Of a DNA stretch of 64,000 nucleotides, positions 39,589 to 48,940 are shown piece by piece. The number at the start of each line of letters is the position of its first letter. Within the stretch, counting starts at the first letter, position 1. The notes beneath the pieces are model-generated. The model made no database searches, was not told the origin of the DNA, and saw only the letters and a list, made by a program, of their open reading frames with translations. The DNA comes from Legionella sheltonii (lineage in GTDB: Bacteria > Pseudomonadota > Gammaproteobacteria > Legionellales > Legionellaceae), in NCBI RefSeq assembly GCF_026191355.1, contig NZ_JAPHOQ010000014.1, positions 1 to 64,000 on the forward strand, read 5' to 3'. Made by a program: the position numbers and the translations under genes.

Positions 39589-40425
39589 TTAGGGCCGAGA
39601 CTCTTGCCGCTTAATGAGAGCACACATTAGTTTTTCAATATTAGTAACATGTGGCTTTTCTTGAAGTATCATTGCCTGAGTCCGTTCTTCACAATATCCT
39701 TTTACTTCTTTATCTGGAAAAATATAGAACTTTTTTTGCTCCACTTCATGAACGATGTGTTCTGCTATATCAACTGCAGATCGAGAATGCGATAAAAGTG
39801 ACTTTAATGCTTCATGAAAAGAGGAGTTTGTATTGGTTGTATGAGATAAAAGTGCTGTATCTGTAAAAGATGGAAAAACCACTGAGACATCCACTGGCTT
39901 GTTCAGACGTACTAAATCAAAATACAAAGACTCAGATAAAGCAAGTACCGCATGTTTTGACATCGCATAAGAAGCTGTTTGTGATCCAGTACACAAAGCA
40001 TATAAACTCGCTACGTTAATGATATGTGAATGAACCGTTTGACGAAATAAGAAAGGAGTAAATGCCTGAATGATATGAATCATCCCATATAGATTAACCT
40101 CCATAACCTTTTGGATATGTTCAGGACATAAGTCCCAAAGAGGTGCTAATTGTCCTATAATACCCGCGTTATTATAGATCCAATCAACACGTTCCAACTG
40201 CTCCTCAATCTGCTTTACCAACTGCGCTACTTCATTCTGTTGAGTCACATCACAAGGAATTTCCAGAATTTTTTCTGGGAATTGGGATAATAGTCGCTCA
40301 GCCTCTTGTTTGAGTTTAATGCCGTCTTTATCCACCATAACTACAGTGTTGCCTCGTTGTAAATTGACTTCGCTTAACGCTAAGCCAATTCCATTTGCAG
40401 CTCCGGTGATTACAGCTACTTTCAT
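39589..40425 (-). CDS. Short-chain dehydrogenase/reductase
   Basis: 278 residues. A Rossmann fold opens with VAVITGAANGIGLAL; then come DVTQQNEV, the NNAG motif in WIYNNAGIIG, and the catalytic Ser/Tyr/Lys in INVASLYA and YAMSKHA. It is a classical SDR oxidoreductase using NAD(P)H; substrate cannot be predicted. It lies convergent to the FMO gene, so partnership in one pathway is possible but not shown. Confidence 0.9.
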   Translation of the reverse strand: MKVAVITGAANGIGLALSEVNLQRGNTVVMVDKDGIKLKQEAERLLSQFPEKILEIPCDVTQQNEVAQLVKQIEEQLERVDWIYNNAGIIGQLAPLWDLCPEHIQKVMEVNLYGMIHIIQAFTPFLFRQTVHSHIINVASLYALCTGSQTASYAMSKHAVLALSESLYFDLVRLNKPVDVSVVFPSFTDTALLSHTTNTNSSFHEALKSLLSHSRSAVDIAEHIVHEVEQKKFYIFPDKEVKGYCEERTQAMILQEKPHVTNIEKLMCALIKRQESRP

Positions 40426-40480
40426 TTTCTTTCCTTTTGCTATAATGTTTTATAAATAATACAAACATAAGGATGCTATT

Positions 40481-40627
40481 TTGAAAAACGGTGACGAAAT
40501 ACCAGAACCTTATGAGTATCCTGATGAGCCTAATGAGTATCCATCAGAACCAGAGCCCTATGAGCCAGATACTCCTGGAACTCCTGAGCCCGAGCCTTCA
40601 CAGCCTTCTGAGCCAAATTGGGAGTAG
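40481..40627 (+). CDS. Tiny Pro/Glu-rich protein (48 aa)
   Basis: Starts at TTG 40481 with AAGGA 7 bases upstream and a TATAAT box at 40441-40446. The protein begins MKNGDEIPEPYEYPDEPNEY and continues with repeats of (E/D)P(x)YEP and PSEP to a final PNWE. It is very acidic, without hydrophobic segment or cysteine. The good translation signal and strict repeat favour a real gene, but low-complexity sequence can arise by chance. I do not know a function. Confidence 0.5.
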   Translation: MKNGDEIPEPYEYPDEPNEYPSEPEPYEPDTPGTPEPEPSQPSEPNWE

Positions 40628-40647
40628 CTTTTGTATCCTGCCCCATC

Positions 40648-40698
40648 TACCGAAAGGCTGTATTTGACTCAATTCCAACCTTTCACCAAGATTCAGGG
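40648..40698. repeat. Dispersed repeat, short copy
   Basis: Carries accgaaaggctgtatttg and then ccaacctttcaccaagattc, matching the two ends of 35592-35731. Confidence 0.5.
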
Positions 40699-40725
40699 CA
40701 TATACTCCCTGAGCGTAAACATTGT

Positions 40726-40760
40726 GTAGCCTGGGTGCAGCGATAGCGAAAACCAGGATA
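40726..40760. repeat. gtagcctgggtg palindromic repeat
   Basis: Reads gtagcctgggtgcagcgatag and then cgaaaaccagg, a near-palindrome of the type found in intergenic regions of many gammaproteobacteria; another clear copy is at 49903. Confidence 0.6.
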
Positions 40761-40804
40761 CGGTGCTTACGCCTCTAGCGATTGCCATTTAGTTAAGTGA
40801 AGCT

Positions 40805-40908
40805 CCCTTCTCCCCGTGGGGAGAAGGTGCCCATTAGGGCGGATGAAGGTAATTGATTCGGTTAATGGACCCTCAGCCCGACCCCTTTCCCACAAGGGGG
40901 AGAAGGGA
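40805..40908. repeat. Intergenic inverted repeat before trpC end
   Basis: Outer arms cccttctcccc at the left and gggggagaaggg at the right frame a segment with an inner ccccgtgggg hairpin. A minus-strand frame across it (40767-40949, MSIGRYVWMKTRKYPFSPLW...) is the usual artefactual translation of this repeat type and is not listed as a gene. Confidence 0.6.
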
Positions 40909-40949
40909 TATTTCCTCGTCTTCATCCAGACATAGCGCCCTATACTCAA

Positions 40950-41729
40950 TTACTTCCCCTTTATAAGCTGATCTAAGGCTTTCCCTATGTCTTTAGCCCT
41001 CATTAAACTTTCTCCAATAAGAAATGTATTAATTCCGTGAGACTGCATCAAATTGATATCTGTATGTGTATTAATGCCACTTTCAGTAATCGTTATTCTG
41101 TCTTGAGGAATGTATTGTTTTAACTGGATGCTGAGTTGAATGTCTGTCTTAAACGTATGAAGGCTACGATTATTAATGCCTATTAAAGGCGTAGGCAAAC
41201 GCAGTGCGCGTTCCAGTTCTTCTTTGCTATGACTTTCTACCAGTACTGCCATTTGCAGTTCATGCGCTAATTGGCAAAAATCAGCGAGTTGGGCATCATC
41301 AAGTAAGGCAACAATCAGTAAGATACAATCGGCGCCTAATGCAAGGCTTTCATAAATTTGATAGGGATCGATGATAAAGTCTTTACGGAGTATCGGTAAT
41401 TTGCAATGATTTTTTGCTTGAGCTAAATAATCGGGGTGACCCTGAAAAAAATCAACGTCAGTAAGAACAGAAAGGCAACGTGCACCATGTTGTGCATAGA
41501 TTGTTGCAATTTCTTCGACATTAAAATCTTCTCTGATTAACCCTTTGCTAGGGGAGGCGCGTTTAATTTCTGCAATAATTGCCGGGGCTTGATCTACGGT
41601 CAGCGCAGCAACGAAATCACGTCGATCCATAATGGGTTGTTGTCCTAATGAATTTAACGGCTTGTTTTTTTGAGCCAGAGCAACTTCTTCCTGCTTACGT
41701 TCAGCAATACGTTGTAATACACTATTCAT
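40950..41729 (-). CDS. trpC: Indole-3-glycerol phosphate synthase
   Basis: Closes the indole ring in tryptophan synthesis. The 259 residues are a monofunctional (no TrpF fusion) TIM barrel with [67 protein letters not shown] and TESGI. It is the third gene in trpG-trpD-trpC, and its start overlaps trpD by 8 bases. trpE, trpF, trpA and trpB are not in the window. Confidence 0.97.
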   Translation of the reverse strand: MNSVLQRIAERKQEEVALAQKNKPLNSLGQQPIMDRRDFVAALTVDQAPAIIAEIKRASPSKGLIREDFNVEEIATIYAQHGARCLSVLTDVDFFQGHPDYLAQAKNHCKLPILRKDFIIDPYQIYESLALGADCILLIVALLDDAQLADFCQLAHELQMAVLVESHSKEELERALRLPTPLIGINNRSLHTFKTDIQLSIQLKQYIPQDRITITESGINTHTDINLMQSHGINTFLIGESLMRAKDIGKALDQLIKGK

Positions 41730-42756
41730 AATGCGATTCTTTATTTAAAGTTTGAGTTAGTTGACTAAGTTGAGTAAAACATTGATTGGCTTTGCCGCTA
41801 TCTATTGCGATCTTAGCTTGCTCTAATGCCTCTGCAAAAGACGTATTTTCGTCAGCACAGTAAATCGCTGCAGCGGAATTTAATAAAACCATATCACGTG
41901 CTGCTCCTTGTTTTCCAGAAAATACATCTTGAATAAATTCTAAACTTTGACGTGGTGAATCAACAATCACCTCATCTAAAGAATGGCGCTCTATGCCATA
42001 GTTTTCTGGACTAATTATCCAATGATTAAAAGTTCCTTCCCGATATTCAATTACATCTGTAGGTGCTGCAATACTGATTTCATCTAATCCATCTTGAGAG
42101 CTGACTACTAAAGCGCGTTCACTTCCCAAATGAGCAAGAACTGCAGCTAAAGGTTTTTGCCATGCTGTTGAAAATACACCTACGACTTGTTTCTTTACAC
42201 GAGCTGGGTTAATTAAGGGGCCTAGTAAATTGAACAAAGTTCGAATACCCAAGTGTTGTCGTGCAGTTCGTGCGTATTGCATGGCAGGGTGGTAGTGGGG
42301 TGCAAATAAAAATGCCAAACCGCATTGTTGGATACAAGTTTGTACTTGATTATCGGTAAGAGTCAAACTGAAACCTGCCTGTTCTAATAGGTCGGCACTA
42401 CCACTACGACTCGAAACAGAGCGATTTCCATGTTTTGCGACGGGAAAACCTGCTGCTGCCACTACAAAGCTGCAGGCCGTAGATACATTAAATGTATTTT
42501 TCCCATCACCACCTGTGCCAACTATATCAATCAGATTCGAACCGAGGTCTATAGGATGAGCCAATTGCTGCATGACCTCCGCTGCAGCGATTAATTCCTC
42601 TGTAGTTTCACCCTTCATCCGCATGAGCGCCAAAAAAGTTGCGATTTGTGCATCATTATATTCACCTGACATACACGCATGAATGACTGTATGCATTTGT
42701 TCTGGGCTTAAGTTTTTTTTAGCGATCAGGTGTTCAAACAGGAGATTGGGTTTCAT
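41722..42756 (-). CDS. trpD: Anthranilate phosphoribosyltransferase
   Basis: Transfers phosphoribose from PRPP to anthranilate. The 344 residues show the glycine-rich PRPP loop [35 protein letters not shown], and [14 protein letters not shown]. Overlaps trpG by 23 bases upstream and trpC by 8 downstream, so the three are clearly cotranscribed. Confidence 0.97.
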   Translation of the reverse strand: MKPNLLFEHLIAKKNLSPEQMHTVIHACMSGEYNDAQIATFLALMRMKGETTEELIAAAEVMQQLAHPIDLGSNLIDIVGTGGDGKNTFNVSTACSFVVAAAGFPVAKHGNRSVSSRSGSADLLEQAGFSLTLTDNQVQTCIQQCGLAFLFAPHYHPAMQYARTARQHLGIRTLFNLLGPLINPARVKKQVVGVFSTAWQKPLAAVLAHLGSERALVVSSQDGLDEISIAAPTDVIEYREGTFNHWIISPENYGIERHSLDEVIVDSPRQSLEFIQDVFSGKQGAARDMVLLNSAAAIYCADENTSFAEALEQAKIAIDSGKANQCFTQLSQLTQTLNKESHYE

Positions 42757-43312
42757 ATTGTAAAAAATTCTCTAATAATTGCAGGCCATACTGGCTTAAT
42801 ATTGCTTCTGGATGGAATTGTAGACCAAAAACAGGGTATTGACGATGTGAAATCGCCATAATTGTATCATTAGCCCAGGCATCGATAGAGAGGCATTCTG
42901 GGAGACTGCCTTTTTCTACTGCTAATGAATGATAGCGGGTTGCTTTGAAGTGATTTGGAATATTTTTAAAAATTCCACTCTGGTTATGTTCTATGGTTGA
43001 TGTTCTTCCATGCATTATTTCTGGTGCAGGTATTATTTGACCCCCAAAAACTTGAGCAATACTTTGGTGTCCAAGGCAAATACCTAATACAGGGATAGTT
43101 TGATAAAATGTGCGAATAGCTTCCATTGAAATCCCTGCATCATTTGGCGCTTTGGGACCTGGTGAGATAACCAAATGGTCCGGTGCAAGCTCCTTTATTT
43201 GGCTTATATTTATTTGATCATGCGTATAAACTAACACTTCCTGGTCAAGACATTGAAAATATTGTACCAGGTTGTAGGTAAATGAGTCATAATTGTCGAT
43301 AATGAGCAGCAT
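42734..43312 (-). CDS. trpG: Anthranilate/aminodeoxychorismate synthase glutaminase subunit
   Basis: Class I glutamine amidotransferase, 192 residues. It supplies ammonia to TrpE (and possibly PabB). The catalytic triad is visible as Cys in LGICLGHQSIAQVFGG, and His and Glu in GLQFHPEAI. LLIIDNYDSFTYNLVQYF is the typical start. First gene of trpGDC. No leader peptide rich in Trp is seen in the 102-base upstream gap. Confidence 0.95.
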   Translation of the reverse strand: MLLIIDNYDSFTYNLVQYFQCLDQEVLVYTHDQINISQIKELAPDHLVISPGPKAPNDAGISMEAIRTFYQTIPVLGICLGHQSIAQVFGGQIIPAPEIMHGRTSTIEHNQSGIFKNIPNHFKATRYHSLAVEKGSLPECLSIDAWANDTIMAISHRQYPVFGLQFHPEAILSQYGLQLLENFLQYETQSPV

Positions 43313-43377
43313 ATTAAATCAAAATGTTAGTCAATTATGTAGACCGCTGAAGTGGCAGCGGAATTCGGTTTTGTTTG

Positions 43378-43404
43378 GTCATCCCGGGTATATGAAGGGA
43401 TGAC
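43378..43404. repeat. Palindrome between lptB and trpG
   Basis: Perfect 8-bp arms gtcatccc (43378-43385) and gggatgac (43397-43404) around cgggtatatga-type loop sequence. It lies just after the lptB stop, so it may end the kds-lpt transcript. It resembles the gtcatccc-type dispersed repeats. Confidence 0.55.
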
Positions 43405-43414
43405 GGGTTCCAAG

Positions 43415-44140
43415 TTACAATGTAAATTCTTCGCCTAAATATACAGCTCTGACTTGTTGATTGGCCAGTATAATCTCCGGGTTTCCTTCACACAAGATTT
43501 TTCCTTGGCTGACAATATAGGCTCGCTCGCATATATCTAGGGTTTCTCTTACATTGTGATCAGTGATTAAAACGCCTATGCCTTTATTACACAAATGTTG
43601 AATGATTTTTTTAATATCAAGAACGGAAATAGGATCGACTCCGGCAAAAGGTTCATCAAGAAGGATGAAGGAAGGTTCTATAGCAAGAGCTCTTGCAATT
43701 TCAACACGTCGTCTTTCTCCTCCAGATAAAGCCATACCTAGGCTTTTTTCTAAATGCGTAATGTGAAATTCTTGAAGTAATAAATCCAGCTTTTCTTCCC
43801 GAGCTTGTTCGTTTAAATCCGCTCTAAGCTCCAAAATAGCCATGATATTCTCCGCAACGGTAAGTTTACGGAAAACAGACGCTTCTTGAGGAAGATAACT
43901 GATACCTAAACGTGCTCTTTGATGCATGGCACTTGCAGTGATGTCTTTATCAGATAAGAAAATTTGTCCTTCATCGCATGATTGCAAGCCAACGATCATA
44001 TAAAAACAGGTTGTTTTTCCGGCGCCATTAGGACCGAGTAAGCCAACACACTCACCTTGTTTAATATGGATGCTAATGCCATTAACCACAGTTCGCGATT
44101 TAAAAGATTTTTTTAGATTGCGCGCTTCAAGGATGTTCAT
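43415..44140 (-). CDS. lptB: LPS export ABC ATPase LptB
   Basis: Cytoplasmic ATPase of the LptB2FG complex that pulls LPS from the inner membrane. The 241 residues show Walker [12 protein letters not shown], signature [15 protein letters not shown] and Walker [16 protein letters not shown], with the switch His in [10 protein letters not shown]. The ATG overlaps lptA by 4 bases. In E. coli rpoN follows lptB; here the next genes are trpGDC. Confidence 0.97.
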   Translation of the reverse strand: MNILEARNLKKSFKSRTVVNGISIHIKQGECVGLLGPNGAGKTTCFYMIVGLQSCDEGQIFLSDKDITASAMHQRARLGISYLPQEASVFRKLTVAENIMAILELRADLNEQAREEKLDLLLQEFHITHLEKSLGMALSGGERRRVEIARALAIEPSFILLDEPFAGVDPISVLDIKKIIQHLCNKGIGVLITDHNVRETLDICERAYIVSQGKILCEGNPEIILANQQVRAVYLGEEFTL

Positions 44141-44649
44141 GATGGTTTCTTTTCTGGATGATAAATAATAGTTATTCTTTTGTTTTTGTTACCCTGAGAC
44201 AAAACGTGTTGTTTTTCAGTATCATAACTTATTTTTGCAGCAGAAAAAGAGTTTTCTCCTTGTTCTACTCGAGCATTTCCTATTAACTCAATTAAATGAC
44301 GTAAGGGATAATATCGAATAGTATCTGCATAGGCATGCACCGGTGGCTTCTTGGGATCTGTTGTGGTCCAATAATGGGCTTGTTTTCCGCTAATTCCGCT
44401 AGCTATAGCCACAACGAGTTGATTTTTTTCATTTCCTAGGGTCACTGCTTTGGCTGCATGCAGATTTGTTGTTCCTTGTACTAATTCAACATTGCCAGTA
44501 TAAATCCCTTTATGCTCTTGTTGACTGAGATCCGCTGTATCAGCCATGACATGCATTATTTTCTCTTTATCCTCTGTCAGAGCATGGACGATAGAAGACA
44601 GAAGCATTAAAAGAAGGATTAGACTGTAGTTAACCGTTCGCTGGAACAT
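44137..44649 (-). CDS. lptA: Periplasmic LPS transport protein LptA
   Basis: Forms the beta-jellyroll bridge that carries LPS across the periplasm. The 170 residues have a signal peptide ([23 protein letters not shown]) and the OstA-like repeat pattern: [42 protein letters not shown]. Overlaps lptC by 20 bases and lptB by 4. Confidence 0.93.
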   Translation of the reverse strand: MFQRTVNYSLILLLMLLSSIVHALTEDKEKIMHVMADTADLSQQEHKGIYTGNVELVQGTTNLHAAKAVTLGNEKNQLVVAIASGISGKQAHYWTTTDPKKPPVHAYADTIRYYPLRHLIELIGNARVEQGENSFSAAKISYDTEKQHVLSQGNKNKRITIIYHPEKKPS

Positions 44650-45205
44650 AACTGCCTCTTGCCTGGTGAAGTAATTCTACTCTTTTTTCATCAAGATAAG
44701 CATTCATTCCAGTCGATTGAATGATGTTCCCTGGTTGTTCATAGGTCACGAGCACATCGGAACTGGCCTTCTTTTCTTTAGGGAAATAAGTTACTTCTTC
44801 TGTTTTTAGAGTACTTTCTTGTGAATTATTTCCTTTTTGCTGACGTACTATAACATTACCTGTAAAAGTAATTCGTTTGCCACCTTCAAATGATTTAGCT
44901 TTTTTTGAACTAATATCCCAAGGGGCTTGATCTTCCTGACTTACTATAATATGTGGTGTTTGAAATAAATAAATATTGCCATTTTGAATATGCTGCATGA
45001 GGGGGGCTGTGAGTATGTTGGCCAGCATGCCTTGTTGATTAAACTGACGCACTGTAACATTAGAAATAGTCGTATCTACCGAATTCGCTAAAGTATCTCT
45101 ATCCAGACGAATCATTGTCGTTGAGCGGCCGCCATAATACCATCCTGAGCAGGCTAGGAGAATCAAAGTAAAAAAAAGCCACATGAGTTGTTTTGCTGCA
45201 TTCAT
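44630..45205 (-). CDS. lptC: LPS export protein LptC
   Basis: A bitopic inner-membrane protein of 191 residues that receives LPS from LptB2FG and hands it to LptA. It has one N-terminal transmembrane helix (QLMWLFFTLILLACSGWYYG) and a periplasmic jellyroll. The jellyroll contains VRQFNQQGMLANILTAPLMQH and ITFTGNVIVRQQ, YFPKEKKASSDVLVTYEQPGN. Its ATG overlaps kdsC by 4 bases. Slow-evolving position in the kdsD-kdsC-lptCAB order supports the call. Confidence 0.92.
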   Translation of the reverse strand: MNAAKQLMWLFFTLILLACSGWYYGGRSTTMIRLDRDTLANSVDTTISNVTVRQFNQQGMLANILTAPLMQHIQNGNIYLFQTPHIIVSQEDQAPWDISSKKAKSFEGGKRITFTGNVIVRQQKGNNSQESTLKTEEVTYFPKEKKASSDVLVTYEQPGNIIQSTGMNAYLDEKRVELLHQARGSYVPANG

Positions 45206-45729
45206 TTTTTTAGATAACCTGCTATAGCCAAGTCCATTTTATTCTGTGCTTTGAGAATAAGGTCGCATAATTCGCGCACTGCCCCACGGCCTCCCGTTAG
45301 CGTTGTCTGCCACATGGCAATTTCTTTAATTTGATGTACTGCATTAGCAACTGCGACACTAAAACCGACTTGTTGCATAATTGGTGCATCAGGAAGATCA
45401 TCGCCAATATAAGCAAAATGTTCATCTTGAAGATTTAACTTCTCTTTTAGTTGCTTGTATGTCTCTTGTTTATCGAACTGATCTTTATAATAGTGCACAA
45501 TACCTAGTTGCTGCATTCTATGATCTACAACTGCATTGCGCGATCCCGTAATAACCGCTACTTCGATTCCAGCAGTCATGAGTAATTTTAAGCCCACTCC
45601 ATCATGAATGTGGAATGTTTTTAGTTCATTAAAGTGGTTATCGATATATAAGAGACCATCAGTAAGAACGCCATCCAAATCACAAATAAGGCATTTAATG
45701 TTTTTGGCTCGTTCAATTAATTTATTCAT
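45202..45729 (-). CDS. kdsC: KDO-8-phosphate phosphatase
   Basis: HAD-family phosphatase that removes phosphate from KDO-8-P in LPS inner-core synthesis. The 175 residues are a cap-less HAD with LICDLDGVLTDGLLYID (nucleophile Asp), VAVITGSRNAVVDHR and AYIGDDLPDAPIM. It directly follows kdsD, its stop-start junction having no gap. Confidence 0.96.
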   Translation of the reverse strand: MNKLIERAKNIKCLICDLDGVLTDGLLYIDNHFNELKTFHIHDGVGLKLLMTAGIEVAVITGSRNAVVDHRMQQLGIVHYYKDQFDKQETYKQLKEKLNLQDEHFAYIGDDLPDAPIMQQVGFSVAVANAVHQIKEIAMWQTTLTGGRGAVRELCDLILKAQNKMDLAIAGYLKK

Positions 45730-46692
45730 TTAAAAAACACCTGCTTTTAATAAATCATGGAGATGAAGAACGGCTGTTGGTCGCTTTTCGTCATCAATGA
45801 CAATTAGTGAAGTAATACAGTGTTTTTGCATAATTGCCAAAGCTTCTGCAGCAAGCATTCCCTTAGGAATTGTCCGTGCATTACGAGTCATGACCTCTTT
45901 AATTGGCGTAGTATTGATATCATATTGACGAGTTAAAGTCCTCCGAACGTCTCCATCGGTGTAGACTCCAACTAGATAGCCTTTATTATCAATAATACAC
46001 GTCATACCCAATTTTTTATCGGTTACTTCAATTAAGGCTTCACTTACCGTTGCATTTTCATGAACAAGTGGGAGTTGGTCTCCATGATGGCAGAGTTCAT
46101 CAATACGCAATAAAAGTCGTTTGCCTAGAGAACCTCCGGGGTGTGATAATGCAAAATCTTCTTCACTAAATCCTCTGGCCTGTAGAAGAGCAATCGCCAA
46201 TGCATCACCCATAACTAAAGCAACAGTAGTGCTGGTTGTAGGCGCAAGGCCAAGTGGGCATGCCTCCTGCTTAATACTGACATCTAAATTCACATCCGCT
46301 GCTTTTGCCAAGGTAGATTCAGAATTCCCGGTCAAAGTAATTAATGGAACTTCCATGCGCTTTAATAAAGGAAGCAGGGTGACCAGTTCTAATGTATTGC
46401 CTGAATGAGAAATGGCGATCACGGTATCTTGTCGAGTAATCATGCCGAGATCTCCATGGCTTGCTTCGCCAGGGTGCATGAAAAAAGAAGGGCTTCCGGT
46501 ACTGGATAACGTGGCAGCGATTTTATTCGCGATATGACCTGATTTTCCCATACCAGTTACTACAATCCGTCCCTTGCAAGCAAGCAATAGTTCGCACGCT
46601 TTTTCAAATCGGTTATCAATTCTTTGGGATAATTCAAAGACAGCTTGTGCTTCGGTCTCAATAACAGCAAGTCCAAGTGTACAAAAATTCAT
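45730..46692 (-). CDS. kdsD: Arabinose-5-phosphate isomerase
   Basis: Isomerises ribulose-5-P to arabinose-5-P, first step of KDO synthesis. The 320 residues combine an N-terminal SIS domain (VVTGMGKSGHIANKIAATLSSTG, FFMHPGEASHGDLGM, ISHSGNTLELV) with two CBS domains (about 205-320). It heads the kdsD-kdsC-lptC-lptA-lptB operon, divergent from mlaF across 188 bases that include a long palindrome. Confidence 0.96.
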   Translation of the reverse strand: MNFCTLGLAVIETEAQAVFELSQRIDNRFEKACELLLACKGRIVVTGMGKSGHIANKIAATLSSTGSPSFFMHPGEASHGDLGMITRQDTVIAISHSGNTLELVTLLPLLKRMEVPLITLTGNSESTLAKAADVNLDVSIKQEACPLGLAPTTSTTVALVMGDALAIALLQARGFSEEDFALSHPGGSLGKRLLLRIDELCHHGDQLPLVHENATVSEALIEVTDKKLGMTCIIDNKGYLVGVYTDGDVRRTLTRQYDINTTPIKEVMTRNARTIPKGMLAAEALAIMQKHCITSLIVIDDEKRPTAVLHLHDLLKAGVF

Positions 46693-46785
46693 AGGTCATT
46701 CGATGTTTTTTGTTTATTTTTCATTCTAACAAAAAAACATTTGAATAAATAGGATTAGATACTTCATTTTTTTTCGATAGGGTAT

Positions 46786-46848
46786 GTATATCCAAGATAT
46801 TTTAAAATGCTATTTTTAGCTTAGCATTTTTATGTATCTTGGGTATAC
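46786..46848. promoter_or_regulatory. Nested 63-bp palindrome between kdsD and mlaF
   Basis: Outer arms gtatatccaagata (46786-46799) and tatcttgggtatac (46835-46848) match at 13 of 14 positions. Inner arms aaaatgcta (46804-46812) and tagcatttt (46822-46830) match perfectly. The 4-base spacers between arms are symmetric. It lies between two divergent envelope operons, so it may be a shared operator, or a cruciform/hairpin in the mlaF leader. No protein can be named. Confidence 0.55.
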
Positions 46849-46880
46849 TTCTACTTTTGGCTATAACCGGAAAAGTGAGA

Positions 46881-47678
46881 ATGCCTGAAAATTGGGTCGA
46901 AATCAAAAATCTTAGCTTCACACGCGAGAGTCGTTGCATTTTCAATGGAATTGATATGGTGGTCAAGCGAGGTAAGATTACTGCAATCATGGGGCCTAGT
47001 GGTTCTGGAAAAACCACTTTATTACAGTTAATTGGAGCCCAGCTAAAACCTGATAGTGGTTTGATTCATGTCAATGGTCAAAATGTGCACCAATTGTCTC
47101 GTAAGGCTTTGTATGACGCAAGGCGTAACATGGGCTTACTTTTTCAAAGTTCTGCTTTATTCACTGATCTTTCTGTATTTGATAATGTAGCCTTCCCATT
47201 GCGTGAGCATACATTATTAAATGAATCCATGTTACGAGACATCGTATTGATGAAATTAGAAGCGGTGGGACTGCGGGGTGCTTCAAATCTGATGCCTGAT
47301 CAATTGTCAGGAGGAATGGCCCGACGAGTTGCTTTAGCGCGTACTATTGCTCTGGATCCCGAACTGATGATGTATGATGAGCCGTTTACTGGCCAGGATC
47401 CGATTTCTCTTGGTGTTTTAGTCCGTTTGATCAAACGGTTAAATGAATTACTGCATACTACAACAATTATCGTGTCGCATGATGTTGAAGAAACCTGTTC
47501 TATAGCAGATTATATTTATCTTATTTCTGGTGGAAAAATCATAGGACAAGGCACTCCCGAGGAACTTATACAATCATCAGAGCCTCAAATTAAACAATTC
47601 ATGCATGGTGAAGCGGATGGAGTGGTTCCTTTTCACTATCCTGCCAGATCCTATTTAGAGGAGCTATTAGATGCTTGA
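46881..47678 (+). CDS. mlaF: Phospholipid ABC transporter ATPase MlaF
   Basis: ATPase of the MlaFEDB complex in the Mla retrograde phospholipid pathway that keeps the outer membrane asymmetric. 265 residues from ATG 46881 ([13 protein letters not shown]). The in-frame start at 46839 lies inside the palindrome. Walker A is [15 protein letters not shown], signature [15 protein letters not shown], Walker [18 protein letters not shown]. Overlaps mlaE by 8 bases and begins mlaFEDCB. Confidence 0.96.
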   Translation: MPENWVEIKNLSFTRESRCIFNGIDMVVKRGKITAIMGPSGSGKTTLLQLIGAQLKPDSGLIHVNGQNVHQLSRKALYDARRNMGLLFQSSALFTDLSVFDNVAFPLREHTLLNESMLRDIVLMKLEAVGLRGASNLMPDQLSGGMARRVALARTIALDPELMMYDEPFTGQDPISLGVLVRLIKRLNELLHTTTIIVSHDVEETCSIADYIYLISGGKIIGQGTPEELIQSSEPQIKQFMHGEADGVVPFHYPARSYLEELLDA

Positions 47679-48453
47679 GTTCATCACGCGTATCGGTAAT
47701 CGTAGTTCACGGATTATGCAAGACCTGGGAACTTCCGGCTTATTTCTGTTTTTAATGTTGTTCAGACGACCTGGTATTGCAAGACTCTGGCCCTTGCTAC
47801 GCTATCAAATTTATTTCGTGGGCGTTTTGTCGTGTTTGATTATTGTTGTTTCTGCATTATTTATTGGGATGGTTGTCGGTTTACAAGGTTATAATACGTT
47901 GCAAAAATTTGGTGCTTCAAGCCAATTAGGGCAATTATTGGCCTTAAGTATCTCAAGAGAGCTTGGACCGGTAATTAGTGCTTTGTTGTTTGCAGGGCGT
48001 GCCGGTTCCGCTTTAACTGCTGAGATTGGTTTGATGAAAGCAACAGAACAATTATCCAGTATGGATATGATGGGTGTTGACCCTTTGGGTAGGGTTATTT
48101 ATCCTCGTTTTATTGCAGGCTTTATTACCTTGCCGCTTTTAGCCGTAATTTTTTCAGCTGTAGCGATTTTTGGTGGTTATTTTATTGGGGTGCACTGGTT
48201 AGGTGTCGATGCAGGAAGTTTTTGGTCCAACATGCAAGCAGCTGTGGATTTCCGTATTGATGTACTCAGTGGTATCATTAAAAGTTTAGTTTTTGCTTTT
48301 GTTGTAACCTGGATTTCTGTATTCCAGGGTTTTGAATGTGTTCCTACTGCAGAAGGTATTAGTCAGGCGACGACTAAAACAGTTGTTTATTCATCGCTTG
48401 CTGTATTAGGGCTTGATTTTTTGTTGACCGCAATGATGATTGGAGATTGGTAA
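47671..48453 (+). CDS. mlaE: Phospholipid ABC transporter permease MlaE
   Basis: A 260-residue integral membrane subunit with about five hydrophobic segments. Typical sequence includes [52 protein letters not shown] (read in parts) and the late [13 protein letters not shown]. Stop and mlaD start are directly adjacent. Confidence 0.96.
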   Translation: MLEFITRIGNRSSRIMQDLGTSGLFLFLMLFRRPGIARLWPLLRYQIYFVGVLSCLIIVVSALFIGMVVGLQGYNTLQKFGASSQLGQLLALSISRELGPVISALLFAGRAGSALTAEIGLMKATEQLSSMDMMGVDPLGRVIYPRFIAGFITLPLLAVIFSAVAIFGGYFIGVHWLGVDAGSFWSNMQAAVDFRIDVLSGIIKSLVFAFVVTWISVFQGFECVPTAEGISQATTKTVVYSSLAVLGLDFLLTAMMIGDW

Positions 48454-48930
48454 ATGAGTAAGCAACGTTATGTAGATTTTAGTGTTGGGCTATTTATGTT
48501 GCTTGGTATATTGGCTTTATTGGTCATGACAATGAAGGTGAGCAATCTTTCTAGTTTTATGGCTCATGACAGTTATGATGTAACAGCTGATTTTACCGAT
48601 ATTGGTGGTTTAAAAGTACGTGCGCCTGTAACTGTAGCAGGAGTTAAAATTGGAGAGGTAACTCATATTGAGTTACAACCCGGGGAACTCAATGCCAAGG
48701 TCACTATGCGCTTACGTAGCGATAAAAAAATCCCTTACGACGATGCTTCGGCACGAATTTTGACCGAGGGTTTGCTTGGTTCCAATTATATTAGTATCGT
48801 TCCTGGTTTTGAGGATGAGGACAATAAAGATCATCCTTATTTGCAAAATGGAGATGTGATTGGAAAAACACAAGAAGCGATTATTCTTGAAAATTTAATT
48901 GGTCAACTACTCTTTAACATTAAAAAATAA
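48454..48930 (+). CDS. mlaD: MCE-domain lipid transport protein MlaD
   Basis: A 158-residue membrane-anchored protein. One N-terminal helix (VGLFMLLGILALLVMTMKV) is followed by a single MCE domain (about 40-120: VTADFTDIGGLKVRAPVTVAGVKIG, LLGSNYISIVPG). It forms a hexameric channel over MlaE that carries phospholipid. Length is slightly below E. coli MlaD (183). Confidence 0.95.
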   Translation: MSKQRYVDFSVGLFMLLGILALLVMTMKVSNLSSFMAHDSYDVTADFTDIGGLKVRAPVTVAGVKIGEVTHIELQPGELNAKVTMRLRSDKKIPYDDASARILTEGLLGSNYISIVPGFEDEDNKDHPYLQNGDVIGKTQEAIILENLIGQLLFNIKK

Positions 48931-48940
48931 GGTCAGAGAC

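Noticed and set aside
40767..40949. 60-codon minus-strand frame MSIGRYVWMKTRKYPFSPLW...
   Set aside because: It is a translation of the intergenic inverted repeat at 40805-40908; such SPLWERG-like frames recur in many genomes as artefacts.
43313..43414. Trp leader peptide/attenuator before trpG
   Set aside because: No short frame with tandem Trp codons and no terminator/antiterminator set; only the gtcatccc palindrome is present.
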